Positions 17,916 to 27,130 of a stretch of 64,000 bases of DNA are shown here, in pieces (positions within the stretch are counted from its first letter, which is position 1; each line of letters starts with the position of its first letter). Under the pieces are notes generated by a model. It worked only from the letters and a program-made list of their open reading frames with translations, did not search any database and was not told the origin of the DNA. This DNA is from Bacillota bacterium (GTDB lineage: Bacteria > Bacillota > Clostridia > Lachnospirales > Lachnospiraceae): NCBI GenBank assembly GCA_023386315.1, contig JAEWJZ010000030.1, forward strand, positions 235,246-299,245. The letters run 5' to 3'. The position numbers and the translations under genes are program-made.

Positions 17916-19112
17916 TCAGATTGAGAACTTACGCGGTGATTTCTTTTCCTCCAGCTTTTTAAATACTTCCTGGGGATTTTGGAATTTGCTTAAAAAGATC
18001 ATGGCAGCGATTACGTATGGCTTATAGCTGGCTTCCTTATAAAGAGGATTTCTGTAACGGTCAAATACGGAAGCTTCCACTTCTCCGTCCTTGCAGCTGA
18101 TATCGTTGATATCTGCAGGGAGGCAGTGAAGATAAAGGGCTTTTCCATCCTTTGTGGTCTTCATCAGTTCTTCCGTACAGCACCAGTCCTTGTGATTGGC
18201 ATTCTGAGCCAGAAGTTCCTTCTCAAGCGCCTTGATTCCGTCCATATCGCCATTGCCATAAAGATCGGTTCTCTTTTCCATGGCTGCAAATGGTGCCCAG
18301 CTCTTAGGATAAACGATGTCAGCATCCTTGAAGGCATCTGCCATATCATTGGATACGCGGAAAGAACCTCCGGATTTTTCTGCATTGCCCTTTGCAACAT
18401 CTAAAACTTCCGGCATTACCTCATAGCCTTCCGGATGAGCAAGTACCACTTCCATTCCCATACGTGTCATTAATCCGATCACACCCTGAGGGACTGATAA
18501 GGGTTTTCCGTAGGAAGGAGAGTAAGCCCAGGTCATGGCCAGCTTCTTGCCCTTTAAGTTTTCGATACCGCCGAACTCATGAATGATATGAAGCATGTCA
18601 GCCATGGTCTGTGTTGGGTGGTCGATGTCGCACTGTAAGTTTACAAGTGCCGGCTTCTGTTCCAGAATTCCGTCTTTATATCCTTCTGTCACGGCATCAG
18701 AAACCTGATGCATATAGGCGTTTCCTTTTCCGATATACATATCGTCACGGATACCGATGACATCTGCCATGAAGGAGATCATGTTGGCAGTTTCACGAAC
18801 AGTTTCTCCATGGGCGATCTGGGATTTTCCTTCGTCTAAATCCTGTACTTCCAGTCCGAGAAGGTTGCAGGCAGAGGCAAAGGAAAAGCGGGTGCGGGTG
18901 GAGTTGTCGCGGAATAAGGAGATTCCAAGTCCGCTCTCAAAAACCTTTGTGGAGATGTTGTTTTCTCTCATAAAGCGGAGGGCGTCTGCAACGGTCCAGA
19001 CCGCTTCCAGTTCGTCGTCCGTTTTCTCCCAGGTTAAAAAGAAGTCATTTTCGTACATCTCCTTGAAATTTAAGGAATTCAGTTTGTCGATATAATCCTG
19101 TAAGGTTTTCAT
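17916..19112 (-). CDS. ygeW: Knotted carbamoyltransferase YgeW
   Basis: 398 residues, longer than ornithine carbamoyltransferase, with the carbamoyl-phosphate signature FRDNSTRTRFSFASACNLLG (residues about 68-87). A later segment HCLPADINDISCKDGEV stands where OTCase has HCLP. YgeW proteins belong to the aspartate/ornithine carbamoyltransferase fold and occur in purine/selenium gene clusters. In this setting it likely runs in the catabolic direction, moving a carbamoyl group from a ureido compound to phosphate. The substrate is inferred from context. Confidence 0.92.
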   Translation of the reverse strand: MKTLQDYIDKLNSLNFKEMYENDFFLTWEKTDDELEAVWTVADALRFMRENNISTKVFESGLGISLFRDNSTRTRFSFASACNLLGLEVQDLDEGKSQIAHGETVRETANMISFMADVIGIRDDMYIGKGNAYMHQVSDAVTEGYKDGILEQKPALVNLQCDIDHPTQTMADMLHIIHEFGGIENLKGKKLAMTWAYSPSYGKPLSVPQGVIGLMTRMGMEVVLAHPEGYEVMPEVLDVAKGNAEKSGGSFRVSNDMADAFKDADIVYPKSWAPFAAMEKRTDLYGNGDMDGIKALEKELLAQNANHKDWCCTEELMKTTKDGKALYLHCLPADINDISCKDGEVEASVFDRYRNPLYKEASYKPYVIAAMIFLSKFQNPQEVFKKLEEKKSPRKFSI

Positions 19113-19139
19113 AATGTGGTAAGCCTCCTGATTTTAGTT

Positions 19140-20453
19140 TTATTCTTTGCAGTAAACAGTGGGAAGTGCGGCATATACGGCTGCACAGGTGACAAGATCC
19201 TGCTTCCAGGTCTTTTCATTGGGCGCATGGGCCTGGGCTTCTGCCCCCGGTCCAAAACCGATGCATGGAATCTGGTTGCGTCCCATAATGGAGACGCCGT
19301 TGGTGGAAAAGGTCCATTTGTCGGTGAGAGGACGGGCAGTCCGCATGGAGACAGTCTCTTTTGCACCGATTCTGGTATCCCCGTATAAGGACTTATAAGC
19401 TTCTTCCAATGATCTGGTTACTTTATGATCCTCAGGAATGACCCAGGTTGGGAAGTAACATTCGATGGGATAAGTAAGGCCTTTATAGGAAGGACGGGAA
19501 TACTCATACATGGAAACGGTAACATCGTTTCCGTATTTCTTAACATTTGGCAGGCTGCGGATCTCATCCAGACAGCTTTCCCAGGTTTCCCCTGCTGTCA
19601 TACGGCGGTCTAAGGAAACAGAACAGGAGTCTGCTACTGCACAGCGGCTTGGTGAAGTGAAGAAAATCTCTGAAACAGTAATGGTGCCTTTTCCTAAAAA
19701 GTTTGCTTCTTTCCACTGTGGATTCTGTGATTCATCAAGCATCTTGACAAGTCCCTTGATCTCCTTGTCATCAGCGGCATCATTCTCGTTAAGAGAACGG
19801 ACATCCTGAAGAATATCAGCCATCTTATAGATCGCATTATCTCCCCGCTCCGGTGCGGAGCCGTGGCAGGAGATACCCTTTACGTCCACACGGATTTCCA
19901 TACGGCCTCTCTGACCGCGGTAGATACCTCCGTCAGTGGGCTCTGTGGAAACTACAAATTCCGGGCGGATCTTATCTTCATTGATAATGTACTGCCAGCA
20001 AAGTCCGTCGCAGTCTTCTTCCTGAACGGTACCGGTAACCAGAACGGTATATTTATCATTTAAAAGACCTAAATCCTTCATGATTCTGGCTCCGTAAACA
20101 GCAGATACCAGTCCGCCGCACTGGTCGGAAACACCTCTTCCGCCAATCTCCGTATCAGTTTCATAGCCTTCGTAGGGGTCGAAGTTCCAGTTGGATTTGT
20201 TACCGATTCCTACCGTATCAATGTGGGCATCGAAGCCGATCAGTGTTTTTCCGGTTCCCATAAATCCAAGCACATTGCCCATGGGATCGATCTCCACCTT
20301 GTCAAACTCAAGCTTTTGCATCTCCTGTGCAATCCGGTCGATATGAGCTTTTTCATCGCAGCTCTCTCCTGGAAACTGAACGATGTCACGCAGAAATTTT
20401 GTCATATCTGCTTCGTAGCTTTTTGCTGCTTCTTTGATTTTTTCGTAATCCAT
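19140..20453 (-). CDS. ygeY: YgeY family M20 metallohydrolase (selenium/purine-cluster)
   Basis: 437 residues, M20/ArgE/DapE-type di-zinc hydrolase. Metal-binding residues appear in [46 protein letters not shown] and near the end in [20 protein letters not shown]. The family is named for its conservation in selenium-dependent xanthine dehydrogenase clusters and is assumed to hydrolyse an amide or ureido intermediate. The GGAGG ribosome-binding site supports the start MDYEKIKEA. Confidence 0.92.
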   Translation of the reverse strand: MDYEKIKEAAKSYEADMTKFLRDIVQFPGESCDEKAHIDRIAQEMQKLEFDKVEIDPMGNVLGFMGTGKTLIGFDAHIDTVGIGNKSNWNFDPYEGYETDTEIGGRGVSDQCGGLVSAVYGARIMKDLGLLNDKYTVLVTGTVQEEDCDGLCWQYIINEDKIRPEFVVSTEPTDGGIYRGQRGRMEIRVDVKGISCHGSAPERGDNAIYKMADILQDVRSLNENDAADDKEIKGLVKMLDESQNPQWKEANFLGKGTITVSEIFFTSPSRCAVADSCSVSLDRRMTAGETWESCLDEIRSLPNVKKYGNDVTVSMYEYSRPSYKGLTYPIECYFPTWVIPEDHKVTRSLEEAYKSLYGDTRIGAKETVSMRTARPLTDKWTFSTNGVSIMGRNQIPCIGFGPGAEAQAHAPNEKTWKQDLVTCAAVYAALPTVYCKE

Positions 20454-20482
20454 GTTTTTAACCTCCGGTTTTTATGAAATGG

Positions 20483-21688
20483 TTAACGTTCTTTTCCTTC
20501 CCAGACAATGGCTTTGTAACGGTCCGGGTCAGTATCTCCCTCTGTTGAAAAAAGCAGAACTTTAGAATCTTTATTAAGTCCCAGGTGATCTCTTAAAGCC
20601 TGACAGGAGTCATCCTTCATAACAGAAGCTAAAACTCCAAAGGGTGCAGCTCCCGATTCACCCGATGTAACAGGAGTATCTCCCTTTATTGGAGCAGCCA
20701 GCATCCTCATGCCTGCAGCGGCAGCCCAGTCAGGTGCAGAGATAAAGGTATCCGTATGATTCTTTAAAATATCCCAGGATATGGTATTGGGTTCTCCGCA
20801 GGCAAGACCTGCCATAATGGTCTGCATGTCGCCGTCCACGATCCGGATATTACCGTCTCCGGCTTTCGCTCCTTCATAAAGACAGGCTGCCACATCTGCC
20901 TCCACCACAACACAGACAGGAGGATTCCCCGGATAACGGTTATTAAAGTATCCCACCACTGCTCCGGCAAGAGATCCCACACCTGCCTGAACAAAGACAT
21001 GGGTAGGTCTTTCACATCCGTATTCCTTAAGCTGTTCGTCTGCTTCCATCACCATGGTGCCGTAGCCCTGCATGATCCAGGCAGGAATTTCCTCGTAGCC
21101 GTCCCAGGCAGTATCCTGGACCACCACGCCGTTTTTCACCTTTGAAGCGGCATCTGCAGCCATGCGGACGCATTCATCGTAGTTGAATTCCTCGATGGTT
21201 ACCTCTGCTCCTTCCGCTTTGATGTTGTTAAAGCGGTTCATTGTAGTTCCTTTTGGCATAAAGACAACTGCCTTCTGACCAAGCTGGCGGGCAGCCCAGG
21301 CAACGCCTCTTCCGTGGTTGCCGTCAGTTGCGGTGAAAAAGGTGGCCTGACCGAATTCTTTCTTTAAAGCTTCTGAGGTCAGAACCTGATAGGGGAGATC
21401 AGAAACTTCCTTTTTTGTCTGCTTTGCCACATATCTGGCCATGGCGTAAGATCCGCCTAAAACCTTAAAGGCATTTAAGCCGAACCGGTAAGATTCATCT
21501 TTTATGTAAATCTCACCTAATCCCAGGTGGTCTGCCATATGTGGAAGCTTAGTCAGAGGAGTTTCTTTGTACTGGGGAAAGCTTTCGTGAAAGTTTCTCG
21601 CTTTTTGTACCTCCTCCTGTGACATAACAGGCAGATGTCTGTCATCGGTCTTTGGCATGGTGTTTACAGCCCATTCGATTGGTTTCAT
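20483..21688 (-). CDS. ygeX: Diaminopropionate ammonia-lyase
   Basis: About 401 residues, fold-type II PLP enzyme that converts 2,3-diaminopropionate to pyruvate and two ammonia. The PLP lysine sits in SYRFGLNAFKVLGGSYAMAR. The phosphate-binding loop and substrate motifs are in FFTATDGNHGRGVAWAARQL and VFVQAGVGSLAGAVVG. The start MKPIEWAVN is preferred (AAAGGAG upstream) over an in-frame ATG 36 nt earlier. In gut anaerobes this gene marks the purine/urate-degradation cluster, where diaminopropionate is an intermediate. Confidence 0.95.
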   Translation of the reverse strand: MKPIEWAVNTMPKTDDRHLPVMSQEEVQKARNFHESFPQYKETPLTKLPHMADHLGLGEIYIKDESYRFGLNAFKVLGGSYAMARYVAKQTKKEVSDLPYQVLTSEALKKEFGQATFFTATDGNHGRGVAWAARQLGQKAVVFMPKGTTMNRFNNIKAEGAEVTIEEFNYDECVRMAADAASKVKNGVVVQDTAWDGYEEIPAWIMQGYGTMVMEADEQLKEYGCERPTHVFVQAGVGSLAGAVVGYFNNRYPGNPPVCVVVEADVAACLYEGAKAGDGNIRIVDGDMQTIMAGLACGEPNTISWDILKNHTDTFISAPDWAAAAGMRMLAAPIKGDTPVTSGESGAAPFGVLASVMKDDSCQALRDHLGLNKDSKVLLFSTEGDTDPDRYKAIVWEGKER

Positions 21689-21745
21689 GTCTGCACATTC
21701 TCCTTTATAATAAATTAAAATCAACGGGTATCATTGGACGGATGC

Positions 21746-22396
21746 TTAAGCCTTTTCTTTGTTTGCATCCATGTAGCTGTATAAAGTAAACTTTGAGATA
21801 CCAAAATAACTGGAGACCTTGTCGCCTGATTTGGTAATGAGAAATGCACCCGCGTCATTTAGATACTGGATTGCCAGGATCTTGTCATCCTTGCTCATTA
21901 AGGCGACGGGCTTTCCAACCAAAGCCACGGACTGCTCGATTAAGGTATCTAACAGGTCATTGACGTTATGGGTGATTTTTTTAGGTTCTTTGTTGTGATC
22001 ACCGGCAGCTTCACCGGTGGAGATTAATGATTTTACCGCATTTTCAATTGTAAGCAGTCCGGTAATGTCATAATTTAAGGCGAGGATGTAGTCTACCGTA
22101 TGATCATTTCCCCTGATGTACATGGTGCTGGATTTTAAAATTCTGCCATCCTCGGTTCGTGTCAGATAGGAGAGACGGTCTTTTAAGAGATCAGGATCCT
22201 TTTTTAAAGTCTCCAGAACAATTTCAGAGGGTCCGTCTCCGATCTTACGGTTACTGACCTGGCCGTTTTCTATAAAAACGATGGAGCTTTCCATGTTTTC
22301 CCTGCGCAGATCGTGAATCACCACTTCGCATTGACTGCCGAAGTGAGCCGCGACTCCCTGTGCGATCTGTGTCAGTAACTGAAGCTTTGAATCCAT
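21746..22396 (-). CDS. YheO-like PAS/HTH transcriptional regulator
   Basis: 216 residues. The N-terminal part (about 10-115) matches the YheO-type PAS-like sensor, with GSQCEVVIHDLRRENMESSI and a repeated VDYILALNYDITGL pattern. The C-terminal part (about 140-216) is a DauR/HTH_22-type DNA-binding domain ending SSYFGISKFTLYSYMD. It is the first gene of the leftward operon and faces ssnA across a 322-bp gap, so it likely controls both arms. Ligand unknown; a purine or breakdown product is a reasonable guess. AAGGAGGAG precedes the start. Confidence 0.85.
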   Translation of the reverse strand: MDSKLQLLTQIAQGVAAHFGSQCEVVIHDLRRENMESSIVFIENGQVSNRKIGDGPSEIVLETLKKDPDLLKDRLSYLTRTEDGRILKSSTMYIRGNDHTVDYILALNYDITGLLTIENAVKSLISTGEAAGDHNKEPKKITHNVNDLLDTLIEQSVALVGKPVALMSKDDKILAIQYLNDAGAFLITKSGDKVSSYFGISKFTLYSYMDANKEKA

Positions 22397-22718
22397 TCTT
22401 TTCTCCTCCTTACAGGATCATTGATAAACTCATCATAGCATAAAAAAATTTAAATACAAGTGGTTTTCTAAAAAATTTTTAGGTTTACTAATTATTTTTG
22501 TAATTCATGCTTGCAATTCTGAAAATGAAATGATACACTGTTTTTATCAGAGAACCATGGTATAATGTGCATAAAAAATATAAGTCAAAACAGATAAAAA
22601 GTAAGCAAATTGTGAAAATAAAGTGTTGGACTATGAAAATACTTCTGTCAGGTTTGTATACATAAGAAAATTAGTAATTTGCTTTCGTATATTAGAAAAT
22701 TGAAAAGGAGATGGAATC
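22397..22718. promoter_or_regulatory. Divergent control region of the purine-degradation operons
   Basis: This 322-bp AT-rich gap separates the regulator gene from ssnA and must hold promoters for both arms. TATAAT is present at 22561-22566, but its -35 partner is poor. A near-inverted pair, TTTACTAATT (22484-22493) and AAATTAGTAA (22668-22677), could be an operator but may be chance in such AT-rich DNA. No riboswitch was recognised. Confidence 0.5.
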
Positions 22719-24053
22719 ATGCTGATAATCGGTAATGGAAGAATGATCACAAGAGATCTTAAGAATCCGTTTCTGGAAGACGGTGCAGTGGCTATGGAGG
22801 ATGGGGTTATAAAACGTGTTCTCACCACTGGTGAGATGAGAAAGGCATATCCCCAGGCGGAATACATCGATGCCAGGGGAGGAGTAATCATGCCTGCCTT
22901 TATCAATACCCATGAGCATATTTACAGCTCCTTTGCCAGAGGGTTAGCCATTGACGGATACGATCCCCACGGCTTTTTGGAGATTCTTGACGGCCTTTGG
23001 TGGACCATAGACAGGAATTTAACTTTAGATGATGTTTATTTAAGCGCTATGGCCACATATGTGGATTCCATTAAAAACGGTGTGACAACCGTTTTTGACC
23101 ATCATGCCAGCTTTGGGCAAATCAGGGACTCCTTATTTAAAATTGAGGATGCAGCGGTTAAAACCGGAGTAAGAACCTGCTTATGCTACGAGGTATCCGA
23201 CCGGGCAGGAGAGGAAAAAGCAAAGGAAGGAGTTCTTGAGAATGAGGCGTTTATCCGCCATGCTCTTTCTGATGAACGTGACATGATTGCAGGTATGATG
23301 GGAATGCATGCCCAGTTTACCATATCCGATCAGACCATGGAATTTGCGGCATCCCATAAGCCTGACGGGACAGGCTGTCATATTCATGTGGCAGAAGGCA
23401 TTGAAGATCTCCACGACTGCCTTCATAAGTACGGCAAGCGGATTGTTGACCGCCTTATGGACTTTCAGATTCTGGGGGAAAAGACGCTTTTGGGACACTG
23501 TATCTATATTAATCCCCATGAGATGGACTTAATACTTGATACAGACACCATGGTGGTACACAATCCGGAATCCAATATGGGGAATGCCTGCGGATGCCCT
23601 CCTGCTATGGAGCTGGTGAAGCGGGGGATTTTAACCGGTCTTGGAACAGACGGCTATACCCATGATATGCTGGAATCTTATAAGACAGCCAACGTTCTCC
23701 ATAAACACCATTTATGCGATCCCAATGCGGCATGGGGCGAGGTTCCGAAGATGCTCTTTGAAGGGAATGCAAAGATTGCAGGAAGATATTTTAAGAAACC
23801 GCTGGGAGTTTTAAAAGAAGGTGCCGCTGCCGATGTCATTGTAACGGATTATATCCCGTTAACACCCATGAATGCAGAGAACGCAAACAGCCATATTCTG
23901 TTTGGAATGACCGGGCGCAGTGTGGTTACAACCGTCTGTAACGGCAAGGTACTTATGAAAGACAGAATTCTTACGGGAATTGACGAAGAGAAGCTTATGG
24001 CAGACTGCAGGGAAGCGGCGGGAGCGCTTGCTGCACGGATCAACGGACGTTAA
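22719..24053 (+). CDS. ssnA: Putative aminohydrolase SsnA
   Basis: 444 residues, amidohydrolase superfamily. It shows the HxH motif in INTHEHIYSSFARG, further metal ligands in CHIHVAEG and LGHCIYIN, and the Asp in GLGTDGYTHDM. The start MLIIGNGRMI is the usual one and has AAAAGGAG upstream. SsnA is conserved with ygfK and xdh in purine/urate-degradation clusters and probably deaminates or opens a purine-derived ring. It is the first gene of the rightward arm. Confidence 0.93.
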   Translation: MLIIGNGRMITRDLKNPFLEDGAVAMEDGVIKRVLTTGEMRKAYPQAEYIDARGGVIMPAFINTHEHIYSSFARGLAIDGYDPHGFLEILDGLWWTIDRNLTLDDVYLSAMATYVDSIKNGVTTVFDHHASFGQIRDSLFKIEDAAVKTGVRTCLCYEVSDRAGEEKAKEGVLENEAFIRHALSDERDMIAGMMGMHAQFTISDQTMEFAASHKPDGTGCHIHVAEGIEDLHDCLHKYGKRIVDRLMDFQILGEKTLLGHCIYINPHEMDLILDTDTMVVHNPESNMGNACGCPPAMELVKRGILTGLGTDGYTHDMLESYKTANVLHKHHLCDPNAAWGEVPKMLFEGNAKIAGRYFKKPLGVLKEGAAADVIVTDYIPLTPMNAENANSHILFGMTGRSVVTTVCNGKVLMKDRILTGIDEEKLMADCREAAGALAARINGR

Positions 24054-24123
24054 AAACAGTCTGAGAATATTCATACAGGGCTTGAAGATCACTGAGATTA
24101 AGCCCGGATGCAGGAGGATATCA

Positions 24124-27114
24124 ATGGGAGACAAAATGACACCTATGCCGTTTTCACAATTAATGGACTGGGTAACAGGAGAACAGAAAAAACAGGACTC
24201 CGTTTTCGGAGTATACCGTCCTTACAGGGCGGATGGGTCATATAGCAGGGAACTCTTTGGCAGAACTCTTGAAACACCAATCGGACCGGCGGCTGGTCCC
24301 CATACCCAGCTGGCCCAGAACATTGCAGCTGCTTACTATGCAGGAAGCCGTTTCTTTGAACTGAAAACCGTCCAGATTTTAGACGGAGATGATCTTCCCG
24401 TAGAAAAGCCCTGCATCAGGGCAGAGGATGAGTGCTACAACTGTGAGTGGTCCACGGAGCTATATGTTCCCCAGGCTCAGGAGGAATATATCAAAGCGTG
24501 GTTTTTACTGTCCTTTATGGCAAAAGAATACGGACTGGGCCGGATGGATGGCTTTCAGTTTAATATGAGTGTGGGCTATGACCTGGAAGGAATCAAATCT
24601 CCCAAAGTCAATTCCTTCATTGACTGCATGATGGAAGCGAAAGATACGGAAACGTTCCATTCCTGCAGGCAGTATCTTCTGGATCATTCAGAGCAGTTTC
24701 AAAATGTGACAAAAGAGGATATTGAGTCCATTTCTTCCCGGATCTGCAACAGCGTGACTCTTTCTACTTTACATGGCTGTCCGCCTCAGGAGATTGAGCG
24801 GATAGCAGTCTATTTAATAGAAGAGAAGGGACTGAATACCTTTATTAAATGTAACCCCACACTGCTGGGATATGAATTTGCCAGAAATACCCTGGACCAG
24901 ATGGGATATGACTATATTTCTTTCGGTGAGTTCCATTTTCTTGATGATCTTCAGTATGAGGATGCAATCCCCATGCTAAAGAGGCTTATGGCACTGGCGA
25001 AGGAGCGCAGGCTGGAGTTTGGCGTAAAGCTTACCAATACCTTCCCGGTTGATGTAAAGAATAACGAGCTTCCAAGCCAGGAGATGTATATGTCGGGAAG
25101 GTCACTTTTCCCACTGTCCATGGCTCTGGCAGCCAGACTTTCCAAAGAATTTGACGGCACGCTTCGAATTTCATTTTCCGGCGGAGCTGATTATCATAAC
25201 ATCAGGGACATTATAGATGCAGGAATCTGGCCGGTTACAGTTGCCACTACCCTTTTAAAACCGGGCGGTTACCAGAGACTCCTTCAGATGGCGGAAAAGA
25301 CGAAAGAAAAGGGAGTCTCATTTCAGGGAGTGGATAGTAATAAAACTTCAAAACTGGCAAAAGATTCCGTTTCAGATTCTCATTATAAAAAAGCCTTAAA
25401 GCTTTTGCCAGACAGGAAGATGAAAAAAACAGTGCCATTGCTTGACTGCTATACGGCACCCTGTCAGGAGGCCTGTCCCATTCATCAGGATATAACCACC
25501 TATTTAAAACTTTCAGGTGAGGGAAACTATGAAGAGGCCATGGAGGTGATTGCAGAGAAAAATCCCCTTCCTTTCATAACCGGTTCCATTTGTGCCCATA
25601 ACTGTATGAATATGTGTACCAGGAATCATTACGAATCCCCGGTTAATATACGGGGAGCCAAGCTGCTTTGTGCAGTAAATGGATATGACAATTACCGGAA
25701 AACCATTAAAAAAGGGAAACTGACAGGCAAAAAAACTGCAATTATCGGAGGCGGTCCGGCCGGCCTTTCTGCTGCTTATTTTCTGACAAAGAACGGTATG
25801 CCTGCTACAATCTTTGAAAAGAGCGGAAGGCTTGGAGGCGTAGTACGAAACGTCATTCCTGATTTTAGAATTTCAGGTGACGTGATTGATCATGACATCG
25901 ATTTATGCCTCTCTTATGGGGCAGAAGTAAGGCTGAATACGGAAATAACAGATCTGGCTGCATTAAAAGAAGAAGGCTTTGATTTTATCATTCTGGCGGC
26001 AGGTGCAAGCGAGCCCGGAGTTTTGAATCTGAAAACAGGCGAAGCCATGAATGCCCTGCATTTTCTGAATCAGTACAGGGAAACGGATAAAAACGTGGAG
26101 ATCGGAAAGACAGTTGCTGTAATCGGCGGAGGAAATACAGCCATGGATACGGCAAGAGCAGCTGTCAGAACCCATGGTGTGAAAGAGGTTTCTCTCATTT
26201 ACCGGAGAACGAAACGATATATGCCTGCAGATGAGGAAGAACTGCTGCTGGCCATGCAGGATGGGGTAAAATTCATGGAACTTTTAGCTCCCAAAGAGTG
26301 GAGTAACGGCCAGCTCATCTGCAGCGTGATGAAGCTTTCCGCAGCAGATGAAAGCGGAAGAAGGGCTGTTACAGAGACGAAAGAGACTGTTTCCATACCT
26401 GCAGATACAGTTATAGCCGCAGTTGGTGAGGGAGTACCAAAGGAGTTTTATTTAAAGAACGGCATTGAATTAACAGACAGGGGAAGAGTGCTTGTGAATG
26501 AGGAGACTCTGGAAACAGGCGTACCAGGAGTTTATGCAGTGGGAGATGGTCTTTTTGGCCCGGGAACAGTGGTGGAGGCCATAAGAGATGCAAGGATGGC
26601 AGCTGAATCCATTCTGGGGAAAAAGGCTGCAAGGGATTTTGACGGCACATCATCTGATGATACCAAGCTTTACGGCAGAAGGGGAATATTAAAAGAGACT
26701 CTGAATGGTCAGGAAGAAAGCACCAGATGCCTTGGATGTAAAAGTATCTGTGAAAACTGCGCAGAGGTTTGTCCAAACCGCGCCAATCTGGCACTCCTGA
26801 TTCCGGGATTAACAAAACATCAGATACTCCATGTGGATTATTTATGTAATGAATGCGGAAACTGCCGAAGCTTTTGTCCATATGACAGCGCTCCGTATTT
26901 AGATAAATTCACTCTGTTTGCAAATGAAGCTGATTTAAATAACAGTAAAAATCAGGGCTTCACTGTAACCGACAGAAAAACCGGTACATTCCTGCTCCGG
27001 TATCTGGGAAAACTGTATACGGGGAAAGCAGGGGAGCAGGCTGATGCAGTTCCGGAGGGACTTTTAAAGATTGTGGAAACCGTCATAAAAGACTACGATT
27101 ATCTTTTAGGATAA
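24124..27114 (+). CDS. ygfK: YgfK-type multidomain oxidoreductase (putative selenate reductase family)
   Basis: About 996 residues. The N-terminal half is the YgfK-specific region with TIM-barrel-like segments (FGRTLETPIGPAAGPHTQLA, FELKTVQILDGD). The second half resembles the glutamate-synthase small subunit: a Cys-rich cluster region CYTAPCQEACPIHQDI...CAHNCMNMCTRNH, the FAD motif AIIGGGPAGLSAAYFL, and the NAD(P)H motif VAVIGGGNTAMDTARAA. The C-terminus has 4Fe-4S ferredoxin motifs (CNECGNCRSFCPYD). The start MGDKMTPM has AGGAGG 6 nt upstream; an in-frame ATG inside ssnA is rejected. It probably shuttles electrons during anaerobic purine breakdown; 'selenate reductase' is a historical label. 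Confidence 0.93.
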   Translation: MGDKMTPMPFSQLMDWVTGEQKKQDSVFGVYRPYRADGSYSRELFGRTLETPIGPAAGPHTQLAQNIAAAYYAGSRFFELKTVQILDGDDLPVEKPCIRAEDECYNCEWSTELYVPQAQEEYIKAWFLLSFMAKEYGLGRMDGFQFNMSVGYDLEGIKSPKVNSFIDCMMEAKDTETFHSCRQYLLDHSEQFQNVTKEDIESISSRICNSVTLSTLHGCPPQEIERIAVYLIEEKGLNTFIKCNPTLLGYEFARNTLDQMGYDYISFGEFHFLDDLQYEDAIPMLKRLMALAKERRLEFGVKLTNTFPVDVKNNELPSQEMYMSGRSLFPLSMALAARLSKEFDGTLRISFSGGADYHNIRDIIDAGIWPVTVATTLLKPGGYQRLLQMAEKTKEKGVSFQGVDSNKTSKLAKDSVSDSHYKKALKLLPDRKMKKTVPLLDCYTAPCQEACPIHQDITTYLKLSGEGNYEEAMEVIAEKNPLPFITGSICAHNCMNMCTRNHYESPVNIRGAKLLCAVNGYDNYRKTIKKGKLTGKKTAIIGGGPAGLSAAYFLTKNGMPATIFEKSGRLGGVVRNVIPDFRISGDVIDHDIDLCLSYGAEVRLNTEITDLAALKEEGFDFIILAAGASEPGVLNLKTGEAMNALHFLNQYRETDKNVEIGKTVAVIGGGNTAMDTARAAVRTHGVKEVSLIYRRTKRYMPADEEELLLAMQDGVKFMELLAPKEWSNGQLICSVMKLSAADESGRRAVTETKETVSIPADTVIAAVGEGVPKEFYLKNGIELTDRGRVLVNEETLETGVPGVYAVGDGLFGPGTVVEAIRDARMAAESILGKKAARDFDGTSSDDTKLYGRRGILKETLNGQEESTRCLGCKSICENCAEVCPNRANLALLIPGLTKHQILHVDYLCNECGNCRSFCPYDSAPYLDKFTLFANEADLNNSKNQGFTVTDRKTGTFLLRYLGKLYTGKAGEQADAVPEGLLKIVETVIKDYDYLLG

Positions 27115-27130
27115 GAAAGTGGGTGAAGCA

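Noticed and set aside
22484..22677. TTTACTAATT / AAATTAGTAA inverted pair as an operator of the purine regulator
   Set aside because: The match is short and the DNA is very AT-rich, so chance is likely; kept only as a remark in the control-region entry.
23980..24123. Long N-terminal extension of YgfK starting inside ssnA
   Set aside because: The ATG at 24124 has an AGGAGG site and starts the conserved MGDKMTPMPFSQLM segment; the upstream part overlaps ssnA coding sequence.
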